From the NCBI RefSeq assembly GCF_032681285.1, contig NZ_CP136336.1, positions 3,025,001 to 3,089,000 on the forward strand: 64,000 nucleotides of DNA. Direction: 5' to 3'. A program made the position numbers and the translations under genes. Under the pieces are notes generated by a model, which had not been told where the DNA came from, searched no databases, and saw only the letters and a list, made by a program, of their open reading frames with translations. Positions 34,479-43,570 of the stretch are shown piece after piece. Every line of letters begins with the position of its first letter. The first letter of the stretch is position 1. This DNA comes from Piscinibacter gummiphilus. Its GTDB lineage: Bacteria; Pseudomonadota; Gammaproteobacteria; Burkholderiales; Burkholderiaceae_C.

Positions 34479-36053
34479 CTATTCCCGATACACCCGAAAC
34501 CCCATCGTGCTGCCCGCCAGAGTGGGCTCCGCACTCAGCACCGCCTGCGGGGTGAGCGCGGTCAGCGGCGAGGCCCAGCTGCCGCCCTTGAGCACGTATT
34601 TCTCGCACGGCGACTTGCCCGCCACGGCGCAGGTCGACGTCCACTGCCACACGTTCCCCGCCCAGTCGTACATGCCGATCGCGTTCGGCAGGAACACACC
34701 CACTGGCGAGGTCTGCGGAAAGCCGTCGTTGCACGCCGACTCGCGCCACGGGAAGCCCGCCACCAGCGCGGCCGAGCGGTCGTAGCCGTTGCCGGAGCGG
34801 CATTCGACGTAGGGCACCAGCTGGCGGGTGCTGCCTTCGCCGACGTAGCGGCCGGCTTCCACCGCCTCGGCCCATTCGGTTTCGGTGGGCAGGCGGTACT
34901 TCTCTTTCGTGCGCTGGCTCAGCCACTGGGTGTACTTCACCGCGTCGTGCCAGCTCACGTTGATCGCGGGGTGCTTGTCGACGCCGAATTCGCCCACGTC
35001 GCGCTTCTCGCAGCCTTTGGCGCGCACGCATTGCTCGTAGTCGGCCACGGTCACGGGGAAGGCGCCAATCGCCTTCGATCCCTTGCCCAGCACCACCATG
35101 CGCGGGCAGTCGGGGCAGTCGCGCACATAGCTCGGCTCGACGGCGCTGCGCGTGGGCTCGGCGGCGATCACGCTCTCGTAGGCCGCGGCCACCTGCGTGC
35201 GCATGCGGCCGGTGGGCGAGAGTTCCAGGTACTTGCGCAGCTCGGCCTTGTTGCGGGTGGCGATTGCCATCTGGAGGCGCTGCTGCTCCGCGTCGGGCGC
35301 ACCCGGCGTCGCCGTGTCGCCACTCGGCGGGATGAAATAGAAATCGGTCGTGAGCGAGGTGTTCTCCCAGGGCACCTGCTGGCCCTGCGACTCTTCGGTG
35401 ACACCGACGCGCACACGCTTGAAGACGTCTTCCACCCGCATGCCCGGGGCATTGAGGTTGGCCAGCAAGTGCTTGGTGTAGACGCCGTTGCGGCCCTTGC
35501 CGTCGAGCGCCACCTTGCCGGGCGAGGTGGCAAAGGCGACCAGGCTGCCCTTGGGCGCATCGACCGCGGCCAGCCCCGAGCCCTTGGCCGAGGTGAAGGG
35601 GTTGTTGCGGCAGGCGTCAAGGATCACGAGGTTGATCGCGGCGCCCTTGCCCTCCAGGCGCTGCAACACGGCGTCGATCTCCACGCCCTGCTCCACCACG
35701 TCGCCTTCGCTCTGCACCTTGGCGTCGACCGGCAGGATGTAGTTGCGCCCACGCACCTGCATGCCGTGGCCGGCGTAGTAAAAGAGCGCCACCGTGCCGG
35801 GGGTGATCTGGTCGGCGAAGGCGCGCACGCGCGAGTTGATGTCGCGCTTGGTGGTGTTGAGGGCCACCACCGTCTCGAAGCCCCGTGACTTCAACGCCGT
35901 GGCGAGGTCGGCCGCGTCGTTGGCCGTGTTGACGAGCGGGGCCACCGCATAGGCGGAGTTGCCGATCAGGAGCGCCACGCGCTTCTGCGCCCACGCCCCA
36001 CCGGCTGCAGCCAGGCAGACGAACGCCAGCAAGCAGCGGGCAACGAGCCTCAC
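34479..36053 (-). CDS. Exported caspase-like peptidase fused to SUMF1/FGE-type domain
   Basis: 524 residues from GTG 36053, which overlaps the preceding stop (GTGA). A signal peptide (1-23, ending GGAWAQ) leads into a peptidase C14/metacaspase-type domain. The catalytic dyad is intact: His96 in YYAGHGMQ and Cys148 in ILDACRNNP. After a helical linker (about 255-305) comes a formylglycine-generating-enzyme-like domain (about 310-524; FPVTVADYEQCV, INVSWHDAVKYTQWLSQR, LPTETEWAEAVEAG, MYDWAGNVWQWTS, GGSW, MGFRVYR). Such fusions occur in proteobacteria, usually exported and of unknown substrate. The FGE part more likely binds ligands than makes formylglycine. It is last in a six-gene operon. Confidence 0.88.
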   Translation of the reverse strand: MRLVARCLLAFVCLAAAGGAWAQKRVALLIGNSAYAVAPLVNTANDAADLATALKSRGFETVVALNTTKRDINSRVRAFADQITPGTVALFYYAGHGMQVRGRNYILPVDAKVQSEGDVVEQGVEIDAVLQRLEGKGAAINLVILDACRNNPFTSAKGSGLAAVDAPKGSLVAFATSPGKVALDGKGRNGVYTKHLLANLNAPGMRVEDVFKRVRVGVTEESQGQQVPWENTSLTTDFYFIPPSGDTATPGAPDAEQQRLQMAIATRNKAELRKYLELSPTGRMRTQVAAAYESVIAAEPTRSAVEPSYVRDCPDCPRMVVLGKGSKAIGAFPVTVADYEQCVRAKGCEKRDVGEFGVDKHPAINVSWHDAVKYTQWLSQRTKEKYRLPTETEWAEAVEAGRYVGEGSTRQLVPYVECRSGNGYDRSAALVAGFPWRESACNDGFPQTSPVGVFLPNAIGMYDWAGNVWQWTSTCAVAGKSPCEKYVLKGGSWASPLTALTPQAVLSAEPTLAGSTMGFRVYRE

Positions 36054-36319
36054 GTGCCGAATCGCGCGGCCGAGCGCGCCTTTGCCTTCTCGGCTTCCAC
36101 CTCGCGATCGCGCGGCGGTGCGGTCGTGACGAGAGAGCTGATCAGCACGCGCGCCGCCTGGGCCACCTCTTCCACGGCCTTGTCGAACGCCGCCTCGTTC
36201 GCCTGCGAGGGCCGGTTGAAGCCCGACAGCTTGCGCACGAACTGCAGCGAGGCATCACGGATCTCGAGCTCCGTGGCCGGCGGCTCGAAGTTGAACAAGG
36301 TCTTGATGTTGCGGCACAT
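36050..36319 (-). CDS. DUF2277 family protein
   Basis: 89 residues with the full family signature: CRNIKTLFNFEPPATELEIR, then DASLQFVRKLSGFNRPSQAN and FDKAVEEVAQAARVLISSL. Members are small, cytoplasmic and of unknown function, and many bacterial genomes have one. Here it is placed between exported proteins of an envelope operon and overlaps the caspase gene by four bases. It starts 17 bases after the preceding gene, with CGGAGCG as ribosome site. Confidence 0.85.
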   Translation of the reverse strand: MCRNIKTLFNFEPPATELEIRDASLQFVRKLSGFNRPSQANEAAFDKAVEEVAQAARVLISSLVTTAPPRDREVEAEKAKARSAARFGT

Positions 36320-36336
36320 GCGGAACGCTCCGGCGA

Positions 36337-37446
36337 CTACTTGGCGACCACCACACGGTAATAGGTCTTCGCCTTGTCGGTCTGCAGGGCGACATAAGCC
36401 CCGTTGCCCACACGGCCGACGCTGAGCTGTGCCTGCTTGGGTGCGCCGGCAAGCTTCAGTCGGCAGGTCTCGGCGCCGCGCTCCACGTCGTAGCACGAGA
36501 GCACGTTGCCGGTGGCCACCACGAGGTAGCGCCAGTTGCCGATGAAGCCGCAGGCGATGGGTGCCGAGGTGCCGTCTTCGCCCGACTCGCGCTTGCCCAC
36601 CGGGTGCACGGTGTGCAGGTTGAATTCCTGCGCGGCGGCCGTGTCGACCAGGTGCACCCGGCCGCCGTAGGTGCGGCTCAGGCCGCCAAGCCGGTCGACC
36701 GCCCAGGTGTAGCCGCCGACCGCGCCCACCTGCCCGTCTGGCGAGACGGCCACGCAGGCCTTGTCTTCGCCGCGCCACATTTCCTTGTTGAGCTTCACCG
36801 CCGACACCCAGGGCGCTTCTGCTACCTCTGCCGAGGCCGGGGCCAGCTCCGTCTCGGGCGGGGCACTGGCCACCGCTTCGAGCACCAGCGGCACGCCCTT
36901 GGGCAAGGCCGGGCTCACCACCGTGAGGCCGGCGCGCTGGGCGGCACCGTCGATGGCGCGCTGGATCGCGTTGCTGATGGCCGCGCCTTCGGTCAGGCCG
37001 TCGGACGGCGGCACGCCGCGCGTGCCCATCTCGTTGAGCGTGAAGGTTTGCACCTTGGCCGACTTGTCGACCAAGCGGAACTCGGCCGTGGCGGTGGCAG
37101 TGTAGAAAAGCCCGAGCACCGGCTTCACGCTCACGCTCACGCCCACACGCACGATCTTTTCGATGTCGTACTTGCCGGCGCGCTTCACGAACTCTTCGGC
37201 GGTGATCACATGACCCGGGTCGGCGAGGTCGACCCAGCCCTTCTTGAGCTGGCGCGCCTTGGCTTCGTCGAGCACCACGTACTTGGAATCGTTGAGCAGC
37301 TCTTCGGCACGGGCCTGCGCCACCTTTTCATAGGCCGCGTATTTCGCGTCGCTCATGTAGGCGGCGACGGAGACCTTGGTGCCCTCCTGGGCCACGGCCA
37401 GGCCGGTGATGAAGACACACGCGAGGACGGCCCAAAGTCGTTTCAT
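36337..37446 (-). CDS. Exported protein of LPP20-lipoprotein operon
   Basis: 369 residues starting at ATG 37446 with ATGA overlap. A signal peptide (MKRLWAVLACVFITGLAVAQ) is followed by a domain reminiscent of CsgG/curli-like or TolB-like stress proteins (KYVVLDEAKARQLKKGW, IEKIVRVGVSVSVKPVLGLF, AISNAIQRAIDGAAQRAG). A C-terminal part (about 230-369) has beta-rich propeller-like strands (ACVAVSPDGQVGAVGGYTW). No lipobox is seen, so it is likely periplasmic. I cannot assign a named family confidently. Confidence 0.75.
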   Translation of the reverse strand: MKRLWAVLACVFITGLAVAQEGTKVSVAAYMSDAKYAAYEKVAQARAEELLNDSKYVVLDEAKARQLKKGWVDLADPGHVITAEEFVKRAGKYDIEKIVRVGVSVSVKPVLGLFYTATATAEFRLVDKSAKVQTFTLNEMGTRGVPPSDGLTEGAAISNAIQRAIDGAAQRAGLTVVSPALPKGVPLVLEAVASAPPETELAPASAEVAEAPWVSAVKLNKEMWRGEDKACVAVSPDGQVGAVGGYTWAVDRLGGLSRTYGGRVHLVDTAAAQEFNLHTVHPVGKRESGEDGTSAPIACGFIGNWRYLVVATGNVLSCYDVERGAETCRLKLAGAPKQAQLSVGRVGNGAYVALQTDKAKTYYRVVVAK

Positions 37447-38813
37447 TGCCAGCTCTGCCCGATGCGCTCGACCAATCGTTTCGCAGCGCTCAATGCCAGG
37501 ATGTCGGTGGCCATCGCGTCCGACACCGGGTTCCAGCCGGTGAGCGCCTGGTAGGTGTCGTCGATGGGGCTGTCGAGCCCGCGCACCTGGCTCTTCACCG
37601 CGCCTTCGAAGCGGTAGCCGGTGGACTTGTCGTCCGGGTCCTGGCGCTTGCCGATGCGGCCTTCGGCGTCGAGGCGGATCTGCGTCACCCCGGACACGGG
37701 CTTGGCAGCAGCCGATGCGACCTGCGTGCGCGCCCCGAGCTTCGCGAGCGACTCGCCGAGCGACGCACACGCCTTCACCCACGGCTCGGCCTTGCCCGCG
37801 AGGCGCAGGCTGCAGCTGAGTGTGACCTGCCGGCCGGCGAAGTATTCCTTTTGCCGCTCCTGCGCCAATGCCTCGGGCGCACACCCCTGCGCCTCGTTGG
37901 CCGCCTTGCGTGCGAGGCACGGGTAGCCGGCTTCGTTGAGCAGCGATACCAGCCGCGGCTGCGCGGCAAAGCCGATCACCGATTCGTCGGGCACCCACGA
38001 CGCCGCCAGCAGCGTGCGCAGCGGGCGCAGCGCGCGGCCGGCAGCTTCGAGCCGCTCGACAGGGTTGGTCGCGCTCTTGAACTCCGCATAGGCCTGCACG
38101 TGCGACTGCGCGAGGCCGAGCAGGCGGGTTTCGTCCTGCTTCATCTTCGCGAGCATCTTGTCGACGCCCCCGAGGCGCGACCTGAGCGCCGCCACCGGCA
38201 CCTCGGGCACGTCGCGGAAATCGTTGCTGCCGAGCAGCGCTGCGGCAGCCGCTGCCGAGCCTTCGCGCTGCACGAGAGGCTTGGTCGCGTCTTCGGCCAG
38301 CGTGAGCATCGCGCCCACCTGCTTCGACAGGCCGATCAGCAGGTCGCGCTTGCGCGCGCGCTCGAAATCGGCACGGCCGATCGACAGCCGCACCCAGGCC
38401 TGGCAGCGGCGCGCATCGACCCATTGCTGGTCGGCGCGCACGTTCTGCAGCGTCACGTTGGTGGTGGCCTCGGCCACCGATTCGATGGACGAGCGCAGCA
38501 CCTGCTTGCCGCCCTCGCTCACCTTGCTGTCGTTGAGCTTCACGCTCGAACTGACCGACACGCGGATGCGCTCGGCCAGCTCCTTGAGCGCAATCGTTCG
38601 CGCTGCGGCCAATGCTTCGGGCAGGCGGTCGCCATCGATGCTGGCGGAGCCCACGGCACTCACGGTCGCCGCGTCTTCTGGCGCTTGCGGCGAAGTCCAC
38701 GCCGGGGCGGTGTCGCCATCGCCGATCACCTTGCAGGCGGCCGATGCAAAGGGGCTGACCGCCAGGCACACCAGCGCCACCACCAGCGCGCCGAACAAGC
38801 GGTTGTGTGTCAC
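37443..38813 (-). CDS. Exported LPP20-like domain protein
   Basis: 456 residues from GTG 38813, one base after the lipoprotein stop. A signal peptide (to about residue 26, ending FASA) precedes an LPP20-type domain with the helix ALAAARTIALKELAERIRVS followed by strands VRADQQWVDARRCQAWVRLS. LPP20 domains fold like secretin/TolB N-domains and occur in surface lipoproteins. A long helical middle and a Cys-containing C-terminal part follow. With the smaller lipoprotein upstream it repeats the same domain type. The product is probably periplasmic. Confidence 0.72.
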   Translation of the reverse strand: MTHNRLFGALVVALVCLAVSPFASAACKVIGDGDTAPAWTSPQAPEDAATVSAVGSASIDGDRLPEALAAARTIALKELAERIRVSVSSSVKLNDSKVSEGGKQVLRSSIESVAEATTNVTLQNVRADQQWVDARRCQAWVRLSIGRADFERARKRDLLIGLSKQVGAMLTLAEDATKPLVQREGSAAAAAALLGSNDFRDVPEVPVAALRSRLGGVDKMLAKMKQDETRLLGLAQSHVQAYAEFKSATNPVERLEAAGRALRPLRTLLAASWVPDESVIGFAAQPRLVSLLNEAGYPCLARKAANEAQGCAPEALAQERQKEYFAGRQVTLSCSLRLAGKAEPWVKACASLGESLAKLGARTQVASAAAKPVSGVTQIRLDAEGRIGKRQDPDDKSTGYRFEGAVKSQVRGLDSPIDDTYQALTGWNPVSDAMATDILALSAAKRLVERIGQSWQ

Positions 38814-38814
38814 G

Positions 38815-39354
38815 TCACTGCACGTTCTTCTGCGACACCTGCGACGGCACCGAGCGGCGGCGGAACTGCTGCAGCAGCATCTCCTCCACGTCGGCCGACG
38901 CGGTGGTGTTGGTCTTGGCCACGGCCTCCTTCACGAGGCTGCGGGTGCCGGCGGAGTCGAGCGTCACCTCTGCGCACAGCCACTTGCCTTTGCCGGCAGA
39001 GACTTCTTCGAGGCGCGAGACGCGGGTGTTGGTGAGGGCCTTCTCGCTCAGCAACTTGGCGTTGGAGCGGAAGGTCTGCGACGCCTGAGCGCCGGTCTTG
39101 GACGCGACCAGCTCGTCGCTTGCCTGGATGTTCACTTCCAGGTTGCGGGCGAGCGTGACGCGTGCGGCAGCCGCCGCCTGCGTGCGGTCCAGCGACAGGT
39201 TGCCGCTGGACTCGACGCACTCGGCCGCCGCCACGCCGCCCCCAGCATCGGGCTGCAACACCCAGGCCGGCCAGGGTGAGGCCGGTGGGGTCGATCCACA
39301 GGCTGCCAGGATGCCGGCGAATGCCCCGATGGCGAGGATGCGTGGCGTGTCCAT
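38815..39354 (-). CDS. Small LPP20-like lipoprotein
   Basis: 179 residues. It has a lipoprotein signal with lipobox LAAC (lipid-bearing Cys19). The mature part resembles LPP20: PWPAWVLQPDAGGGVAAAEC, then the helix RTQAAAAARVTLARNLEVNI and GKWLCAEVTLD. Ser at position +3 after GS gives outer-membrane rather than inner-membrane sorting. Its start codon shares a base with the stop of the barrel gene upstream (TGATG). Confidence 0.78.
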   Translation of the reverse strand: MDTPRILAIGAFAGILAACGSTPPASPWPAWVLQPDAGGGVAAAECVESSGNLSLDRTQAAAAARVTLARNLEVNIQASDELVASKTGAQASQTFRSNAKLLSEKALTNTRVSRLEEVSAGKGKWLCAEVTLDSAGTRSLVKEAVAKTNTTASADVEEMLLQQFRRRSVPSQVSQKNVQ

Positions 39355-39863
39355 CAGAAGCGGATCTTCAGGCCGATGTTGAACACCACTTCGTTGCGGG
39401 TGTCGTTGAAGACGTCGGTGCGCTGGTAGCCGAGTTCCTCGAAGAGGCTGGTGGCTTCGCTCAGCGGCTGCTCCAGGCCGGCGAAGATGCCGATGGTGTT
39501 GCCGGTGTCGCTCTCGATGGGGCTTTCGGCGCGGGTGATGCCCACGATGCCCTTGCCGTAGAAGAGCATGTTGGACGCCTGCGAAGGCCGGCCGATGTAG
39601 TAGGTGGCGCCTGCGGTGATGCCGAGGCTCGTGCTGTCGAAGCCACCGAACTCGAACTTGGTGTAGGTGGCGCCGACGGCGATCGACAGCTTGTCGGTCA
39701 CGAGGCGTTCATACGTGCCGTTGACGTTGGCCGTCGAATAGTCGTTGGACGAGGTGATGTTGCCGAACAGCGAAACAGCGTTGCGCTTCTCCTGGGCCTG
39801 CGCCGACACGGCGGTGGCGCTCAGCGCGACCGCTGCGGCCAACAGTGCAAGTTTCTTCTTCAT
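39354..39863 (-). CDS. Small outer-membrane beta-barrel protein
   Basis: 169 residues: signal peptide [20 protein letters not shown](AQA) then alternating strands typical of an 8-strand barrel ([45 protein letters not shown]) ending in Phe. An upstream in-frame start at 40073 would only add an implausible Arg/His/Pro-rich segment and would lie upstream of the proposed promoter, so ATG 39863 is chosen. First gene of the six-gene minus-strand operon that ends with the caspase-SUMF1 gene. Confidence 0.85.
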   Translation of the reverse strand: MKKKLALLAAAVALSATAVSAQAQEKRNAVSLFGNITSSNDYSTANVNGTYERLVTDKLSIAVGATYTKFEFGGFDSTSLGITAGATYYIGRPSQASNMLFYGKGIVGITRAESPIESDTGNTIGIFAGLEQPLSEATSLFEELGYQRTDVFNDTRNEVVFNIGLKIRF

Positions 39864-39975
39864 GGGGTGTGTCCCTCTGTCGGAGCGCGGGCTGCTTGCA
39901 GACAGGCCTTGCAGTCGTGGGGCCTCGCGGCCGGCAGGCAGGTGCGCTCGTGGGTGGTGGTCGACTGCGGGCGAA

Positions 39976-40017
39976 AGTGTCGCATCGGCCCTCCGCGCGG
40001 CAACGTGACAAAGGTAA
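39976..40017 (-). promoter_or_regulatory. TGAC-box promoter of barrel/caspase operon (minus strand)
   Basis: Read on the minus strand: TTACCTTTGTCA (40017-40006), then -10-like GACACT at 39981-39976 with the shared spacing. The -10 is weak but the box is good. It lies within the 294-base region between the divergent genes at 39863 and 40158; nothing else is obvious in that region. Confidence 0.45.
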
Positions 40018-40157
40018 TCCGTGGGCCCTTGCGGCAAGAAGCGCCATGGCATGTGCGCAGGCGGTCCTGTCACCGGGGTGGAACATCGGGCACACCCATT
40101 GCCCGAGGGGTGGAGCCGCAGCGCGGCTTCCTCAAACCCGTCTACGGAGACTTCACC

Positions 40158-40607
40158 ATGCAGTTCAAATCCACACTCACCGTCATCGCCGCAGCCGCCA
40201 CTGCACTGGCCATGGGCCTCAGCTACGCTCAGTCGGGCACGGGCGGGACCGCCGGCGGTTCCACCGGCGGCACGGGCAGCACCGCAACCCCTGGCACTCA
40301 GGGCTCGCCCAACGGCACGTCCGGCGCAGCGGCCAACCCGGGCTCCTCGGGCACGAGCGCCACCGGGACCAGCACCAGCCCTTCGACCGGTACCACCGGC
40401 ACGGGCACGATGGGTGGCACGTCTTCCGATCCCAGCAGCACGAGCACCGGCACGGGCACCAGCTCGAGCACCATGGGCACGGGCACCGGCACGAACTCCA
40501 GCACGATGGGCACCACCGGCACCAGCCCCAGCACCATGGGCACCGGAACCAGCGACACCCGCAGCAACCGCTCGGGCACCTTGCCGGCCCGCGCCGACCG
40601 CGGCTGA
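40158..40607 (+). CDS. Exported Gly/Ser/Thr-rich low-complexity protein with LPARADRG terminus
   Basis: 149 residues. A signal peptide (ending GLSYAQ) is followed by a tract made almost entirely of Gly, Ser, Thr, Pro and Met, with imperfect repeats such as [11 protein letters not shown]. The last residues are TLPARADRG. The same ending (ELPARADRG) occurs on a separate Ser/Thr-rich exported protein encoded at 48611 in this window. The two therefore form a small family with a variable disordered body and a fixed C-terminus. It is probably periplasmic or secreted; function unknown. Confidence 0.72.
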   Translation: MQFKSTLTVIAAAATALAMGLSYAQSGTGGTAGGSTGGTGSTATPGTQGSPNGTSGAAANPGSSGTSATGTSTSPSTGTTGTGTMGGTSSDPSSTSTGTGTSSSTMGTGTGTNSSTMGTTGTSPSTMGTGTSDTRSNRSGTLPARADRG

Positions 40608-40636
40608 GCGACGGCTCAGGAGGCGCTCAACCTTCC

Positions 40637-41566
40637 ATGGCCGACGCGCCCTCCTCCCCCCTCTGGGACGCCGCCGTCATTGGCGGTGGACCGGCGGGTC
40701 TCACCACGGCCACCTATCTCGCGCGCTTCCGGCGGCGTGTGCTACTCGTCGACTCGGGAAGCAGCCGCGCGAGCACCATTCCGCTGTCGCGCAACTACCC
40801 CGGCTTTCCCGATGGCATCTCGGGCGCGCAGTTGCTCGCCCACATGCGGCGCCAGGCGGAGCGCTACCCCGTTCACACCGTCGAGGGTCGTGTCGACACG
40901 CTGGAGCGCAGCGACACCGGCTTCACGCTGCACGGCGAGTCTCTGGGCGCGCCAATCCAGGCCCATCACGTGCTGCTCGCCACCGGCGTCGACGACATCT
41001 GGCCCAGCCTGCCCGAGGCCACCACCGCACTGCGCGAAGGCGTGCTGCGCTTCTGCCCGGTGTGCGACGGCTTCGAGGCCGCAGGTCGCCCGGTGGGCGT
41101 GCTCACGCGCAGCGTGGCCGGCGTGCGCGAGGCGCTTTACCTGCGCCACTTCACCGACGACGTGACCGTCTTTCTTTCCGACCGCGAGGCGGTACTTCCG
41201 GCGGACGAACTGCGCCGCCTGGCCGAGGCCGGCATTGCGGTGGCACAGGCGCACCCCCACGCCTTCGCGCTGTGCGACGGTGGAGTGCAGGTCCGCTTCG
41301 GCGACGAGCTGCGCGTCTACGCCGCCCTCTACTCCGCCTTCGGCGTGCAGGTACGGTCGAGGCTCGCGACCGCACTCGGCGCGGCCACCGACGCGATCGG
41401 CTACCTCGTCGTCGACGAGCACCAGCAGACCAGCGTGCCCGGCCTCTTCGCCGCGGGCGACGTGGCCAGCGGTCTCAACCAGATCAGCGTCGCCGTGGGC
41501 GCCGCGGCCATCGCAGCCTCAGCCATCCACCTCTCGCTCGGCCTGCCCTCCGCCCACGGCCGATAG
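40637..41566 (+). CDS. Thioredoxin-reductase-like flavoprotein
   Basis: 309 residues of the class II pyridine nucleotide-disulfide oxidoreductase type. FAD-binding motif [16 protein letters not shown] is near the N-terminus, the redox pair is in CPVCDG (about residues 139-144, against CATCDG in classical TrxB), and the FAD-closing motif is [20 protein letters not shown]. The NADPH loop around 150-160 reads GVLTRSVAG and lacks a normal GGGxxA, so the electron donor may be ferredoxin or absent, as in FFTR/DDOR-type proteins. ATG 40637 lies 29 bases after the previous gene; not evidently part of the T6SS. Confidence 0.85.
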   Translation: MADAPSSPLWDAAVIGGGPAGLTTATYLARFRRRVLLVDSGSSRASTIPLSRNYPGFPDGISGAQLLAHMRRQAERYPVHTVEGRVDTLERSDTGFTLHGESLGAPIQAHHVLLATGVDDIWPSLPEATTALREGVLRFCPVCDGFEAAGRPVGVLTRSVAGVREALYLRHFTDDVTVFLSDREAVLPADELRRLAEAGIAVAQAHPHAFALCDGGVQVRFGDELRVYAALYSAFGVQVRSRLATALGAATDAIGYLVVDEHQQTSVPGLFAAGDVASGLNQISVAVGAAAIAASAIHLSLGLPSAHGR

Positions 41567-41596
41567 CCGGCCGCACGGCCATGCACAGGCGCCGCA

Positions 41597-41638
41597 TGAC
41601 TTTCGTTCATTGCGGGTCTTGGCCCCAACCCGGATAAA
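41597..41638 (+). promoter_or_regulatory. TGAC-box promoter of tagH-pppA
   Basis: TGACTTTCGTTC (41597-41608) with -10-like GATAAA at 41633-41638. The spacing is identical to the others. tagH starts at 41693. Confidence 0.5.
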
Positions 41639-41692
41639 CGCAACTGTGGGGCCGCCACGCCCGAAGCCGGCAGCCCGTCCCTTGGAGCTCTC

Positions 41693-43567
41693 ATGCATCT
41701 CGTGATCCGCGCGCACACCCTGAAAGGCGAAACCCTGTCTCAGGCCATCACCGGCCTTTTCGACGAGCGCGGCGGCACCATCGGCCGCTCAGACACCAAC
41801 ACCCTGAGCCTGCCCGACCCCGAGCGTCATATCTCGCGCCTGCAGGCCGAGGTGTGGTTCAGCAACGGCGGCTTTTCCATCCGCAACGTCGGCAGCGCCA
41901 ACGCGATCACCGTCAACGGCCGCCCCATCAACCCGGGCGAAGGCACCAACCTCGCCAACGGCGACGAGATCGTGGTCGGCAGCTACAGCATGCGCGCCAC
42001 GCTCGGCGCGGCCGTCGACCCCGCCGCCACGCAGCCGGTGGCGGTCGACCCGCGCACGGTGATCAAGTCGTCGGCGACCGAAGGCAAGACCAACCCACGC
42101 CCGCGCTCGTCCCTGGGCGGCGCCACCATTGCCGGCACGACGAGCGCCTCCAATCCCTTCGCCGACCTGCTGGGCAGCGCGGTGAAACCCGCTGCCGACG
42201 ACCCTTTCGCCGGCCTCTTGGGCGGCCAGCCGGCCAACCCGCCGACCACCGCCGTGCACGTGCGCACGCCGGTACCGCCGGCCCCTGCAGCACCCGCCCC
42301 GGCGCCCACACCGGCCCCGGTGGCCGTGCGCCTGCCCGACGACTTCGACCCCTTCGCCGACCTCGCCCCGGCGCCGACTGCCAGCCCCGCGCAGACGGGC
42401 CTGGCCGGCTTCATGGCTGGCAGCCCTGCCGCGCCCACGCCGCCGTCGGCCCTGCCCGCCGACCTGGGCCTCGGCGACCTGATCGGCTCGCCGCCCGCGC
42501 AGTCGAGCAGCCTCGATGCGATGTTCGGCCTGGGCGCAGCGCCCTCGCCCGGCGCCGACCCGCTGGCTGGCTTCCTGGCCACGCCGGCCTCGGGCGCGAA
42601 GGATGCGCCGCCCGACAACAAGGACCCGATGGCCATGTTCGGCGGCGCCGCGTCGGCCCCGGCAGCACCGGCCGCGCCCACCGCCTCGAACCACACACCC
42701 GAGCTGCGCGCGGCCTACGTGCCTCCGGCCGTGCAGGCACCCAAGCCGGTGCCAGCGCCACCAGTTCCGGTTCAGGCGCCCGCGCCCGCGCCAGCCGCCA
42801 GCCTCTTCAAGGCACCGCCCCCGCCCGCACCGCGCAGCGATCCCGAGACGGTGCCCGGCGTGAAACCCTCGCGCCTGGTGTTCGACTCGGCGCATGCGCC
42901 GCTCGACGAGATCCCACCTGCCACCGCCCCGCAGGCACCCGCCGCCGCAGGCCCATCGGCACCGCCCGACGCGCTGTGGGCCGCCTTCTGCGAAGGCGCC
43001 GGTGTCAACATCAAGCTGCCGCAGGGCCTCACGCCCGAGATGATGAAGATCATCGGCCAGGTGATGCACCACGCCATCGACGGCACCATCAAGCTCGTGC
43101 ACATCCGCGCCGCGGCCAAGCAGGAGATGAAGGCCGACGTGACCACCATCCAGGCGCGCAACAACAACCCGCTCAAGTTCTCGCCCGATGCCGGCGTGGC
43201 CATCGAGCAGCTGCTCCAGCCGCCCATGCGCGGCTTCATGATGGGCCCGGTGGCGGTGAACGACGTGATGGACGACCTGCTCGGCCACGCCATCGGCACC
43301 ATGGCCGGCATGCGTGCGGCGCTCACCGGCGTGCTCGACAAGTTCGAGCCCGGCAAGCTCGAGAACAAGCTCGCCGGCAACTCGGTGCTCGACAGCGTGC
43401 TGCCGATGAACCGCCGCGCCAAGCTGTGGGAGCTGTACCTGCAGCACTACAAGCGCATCCGCGAAGACGCGCAGGAAGACTTCCACGACCTCTTCGGCAA
43501 GGCCTTCGTCGAGGCCTACGAAGAGCAGCTCGATCGCCTCGACCAGGCGCGCCACCCTTCCGTCTGA
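41693..43567 (+). CDS. tagH: T6SS FHA-domain protein TagH (Fha)
   Basis: 624 residues. N-terminal FHA domain (about 20-100: GTIGRSDTNTLSLPD, RHISRLQAEVW, NGRPINPG), which binds phosphothreonine. C-terminal TagH domain (about 420-620: ALWAAFCEGAGVNIKLPQGL, NNPLKFSPDAGVAIEQLL, YEEQLDRL). The 300-residue Pro/Ala linker carries a series of short motifs of one type: NPFADLLG, DPFAGLLG, DPFADLAP, LDAMFGLG, DPLAGFLA, DPMAMFGG. Fha is the phosphorylation target of PpkA in H1-type systems, where it triggers assembly. The phosphatase gene follows directly. The kinase is encoded in the tssJ-M operon. Confidence 0.93.
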   Translation: MHLVIRAHTLKGETLSQAITGLFDERGGTIGRSDTNTLSLPDPERHISRLQAEVWFSNGGFSIRNVGSANAITVNGRPINPGEGTNLANGDEIVVGSYSMRATLGAAVDPAATQPVAVDPRTVIKSSATEGKTNPRPRSSLGGATIAGTTSASNPFADLLGSAVKPAADDPFAGLLGGQPANPPTTAVHVRTPVPPAPAAPAPAPTPAPVAVRLPDDFDPFADLAPAPTASPAQTGLAGFMAGSPAAPTPPSALPADLGLGDLIGSPPAQSSSLDAMFGLGAAPSPGADPLAGFLATPASGAKDAPPDNKDPMAMFGGAASAPAAPAAPTASNHTPELRAAYVPPAVQAPKPVPAPPVPVQAPAPAPAASLFKAPPPPAPRSDPETVPGVKPSRLVFDSAHAPLDEIPPATAPQAPAAAGPSAPPDALWAAFCEGAGVNIKLPQGLTPEMMKIIGQVMHHAIDGTIKLVHIRAAAKQEMKADVTTIQARNNNPLKFSPDAGVAIEQLLQPPMRGFMMGPVAVNDVMDDLLGHAIGTMAGMRAALTGVLDKFEPGKLENKLAGNSVLDSVLPMNRRAKLWELYLQHYKRIREDAQEDFHDLFGKAFVEAYEEQLDRLDQARHPSV

Positions 43568-43570
43568 CCC

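Noticed and set aside
37447..38769. N-terminal extension of the 369-residue exported protein into the LPP20 gene
   Set aside because: Shadow frame. ATG 37446 begins a clean signal peptide and overlaps the preceding stop.
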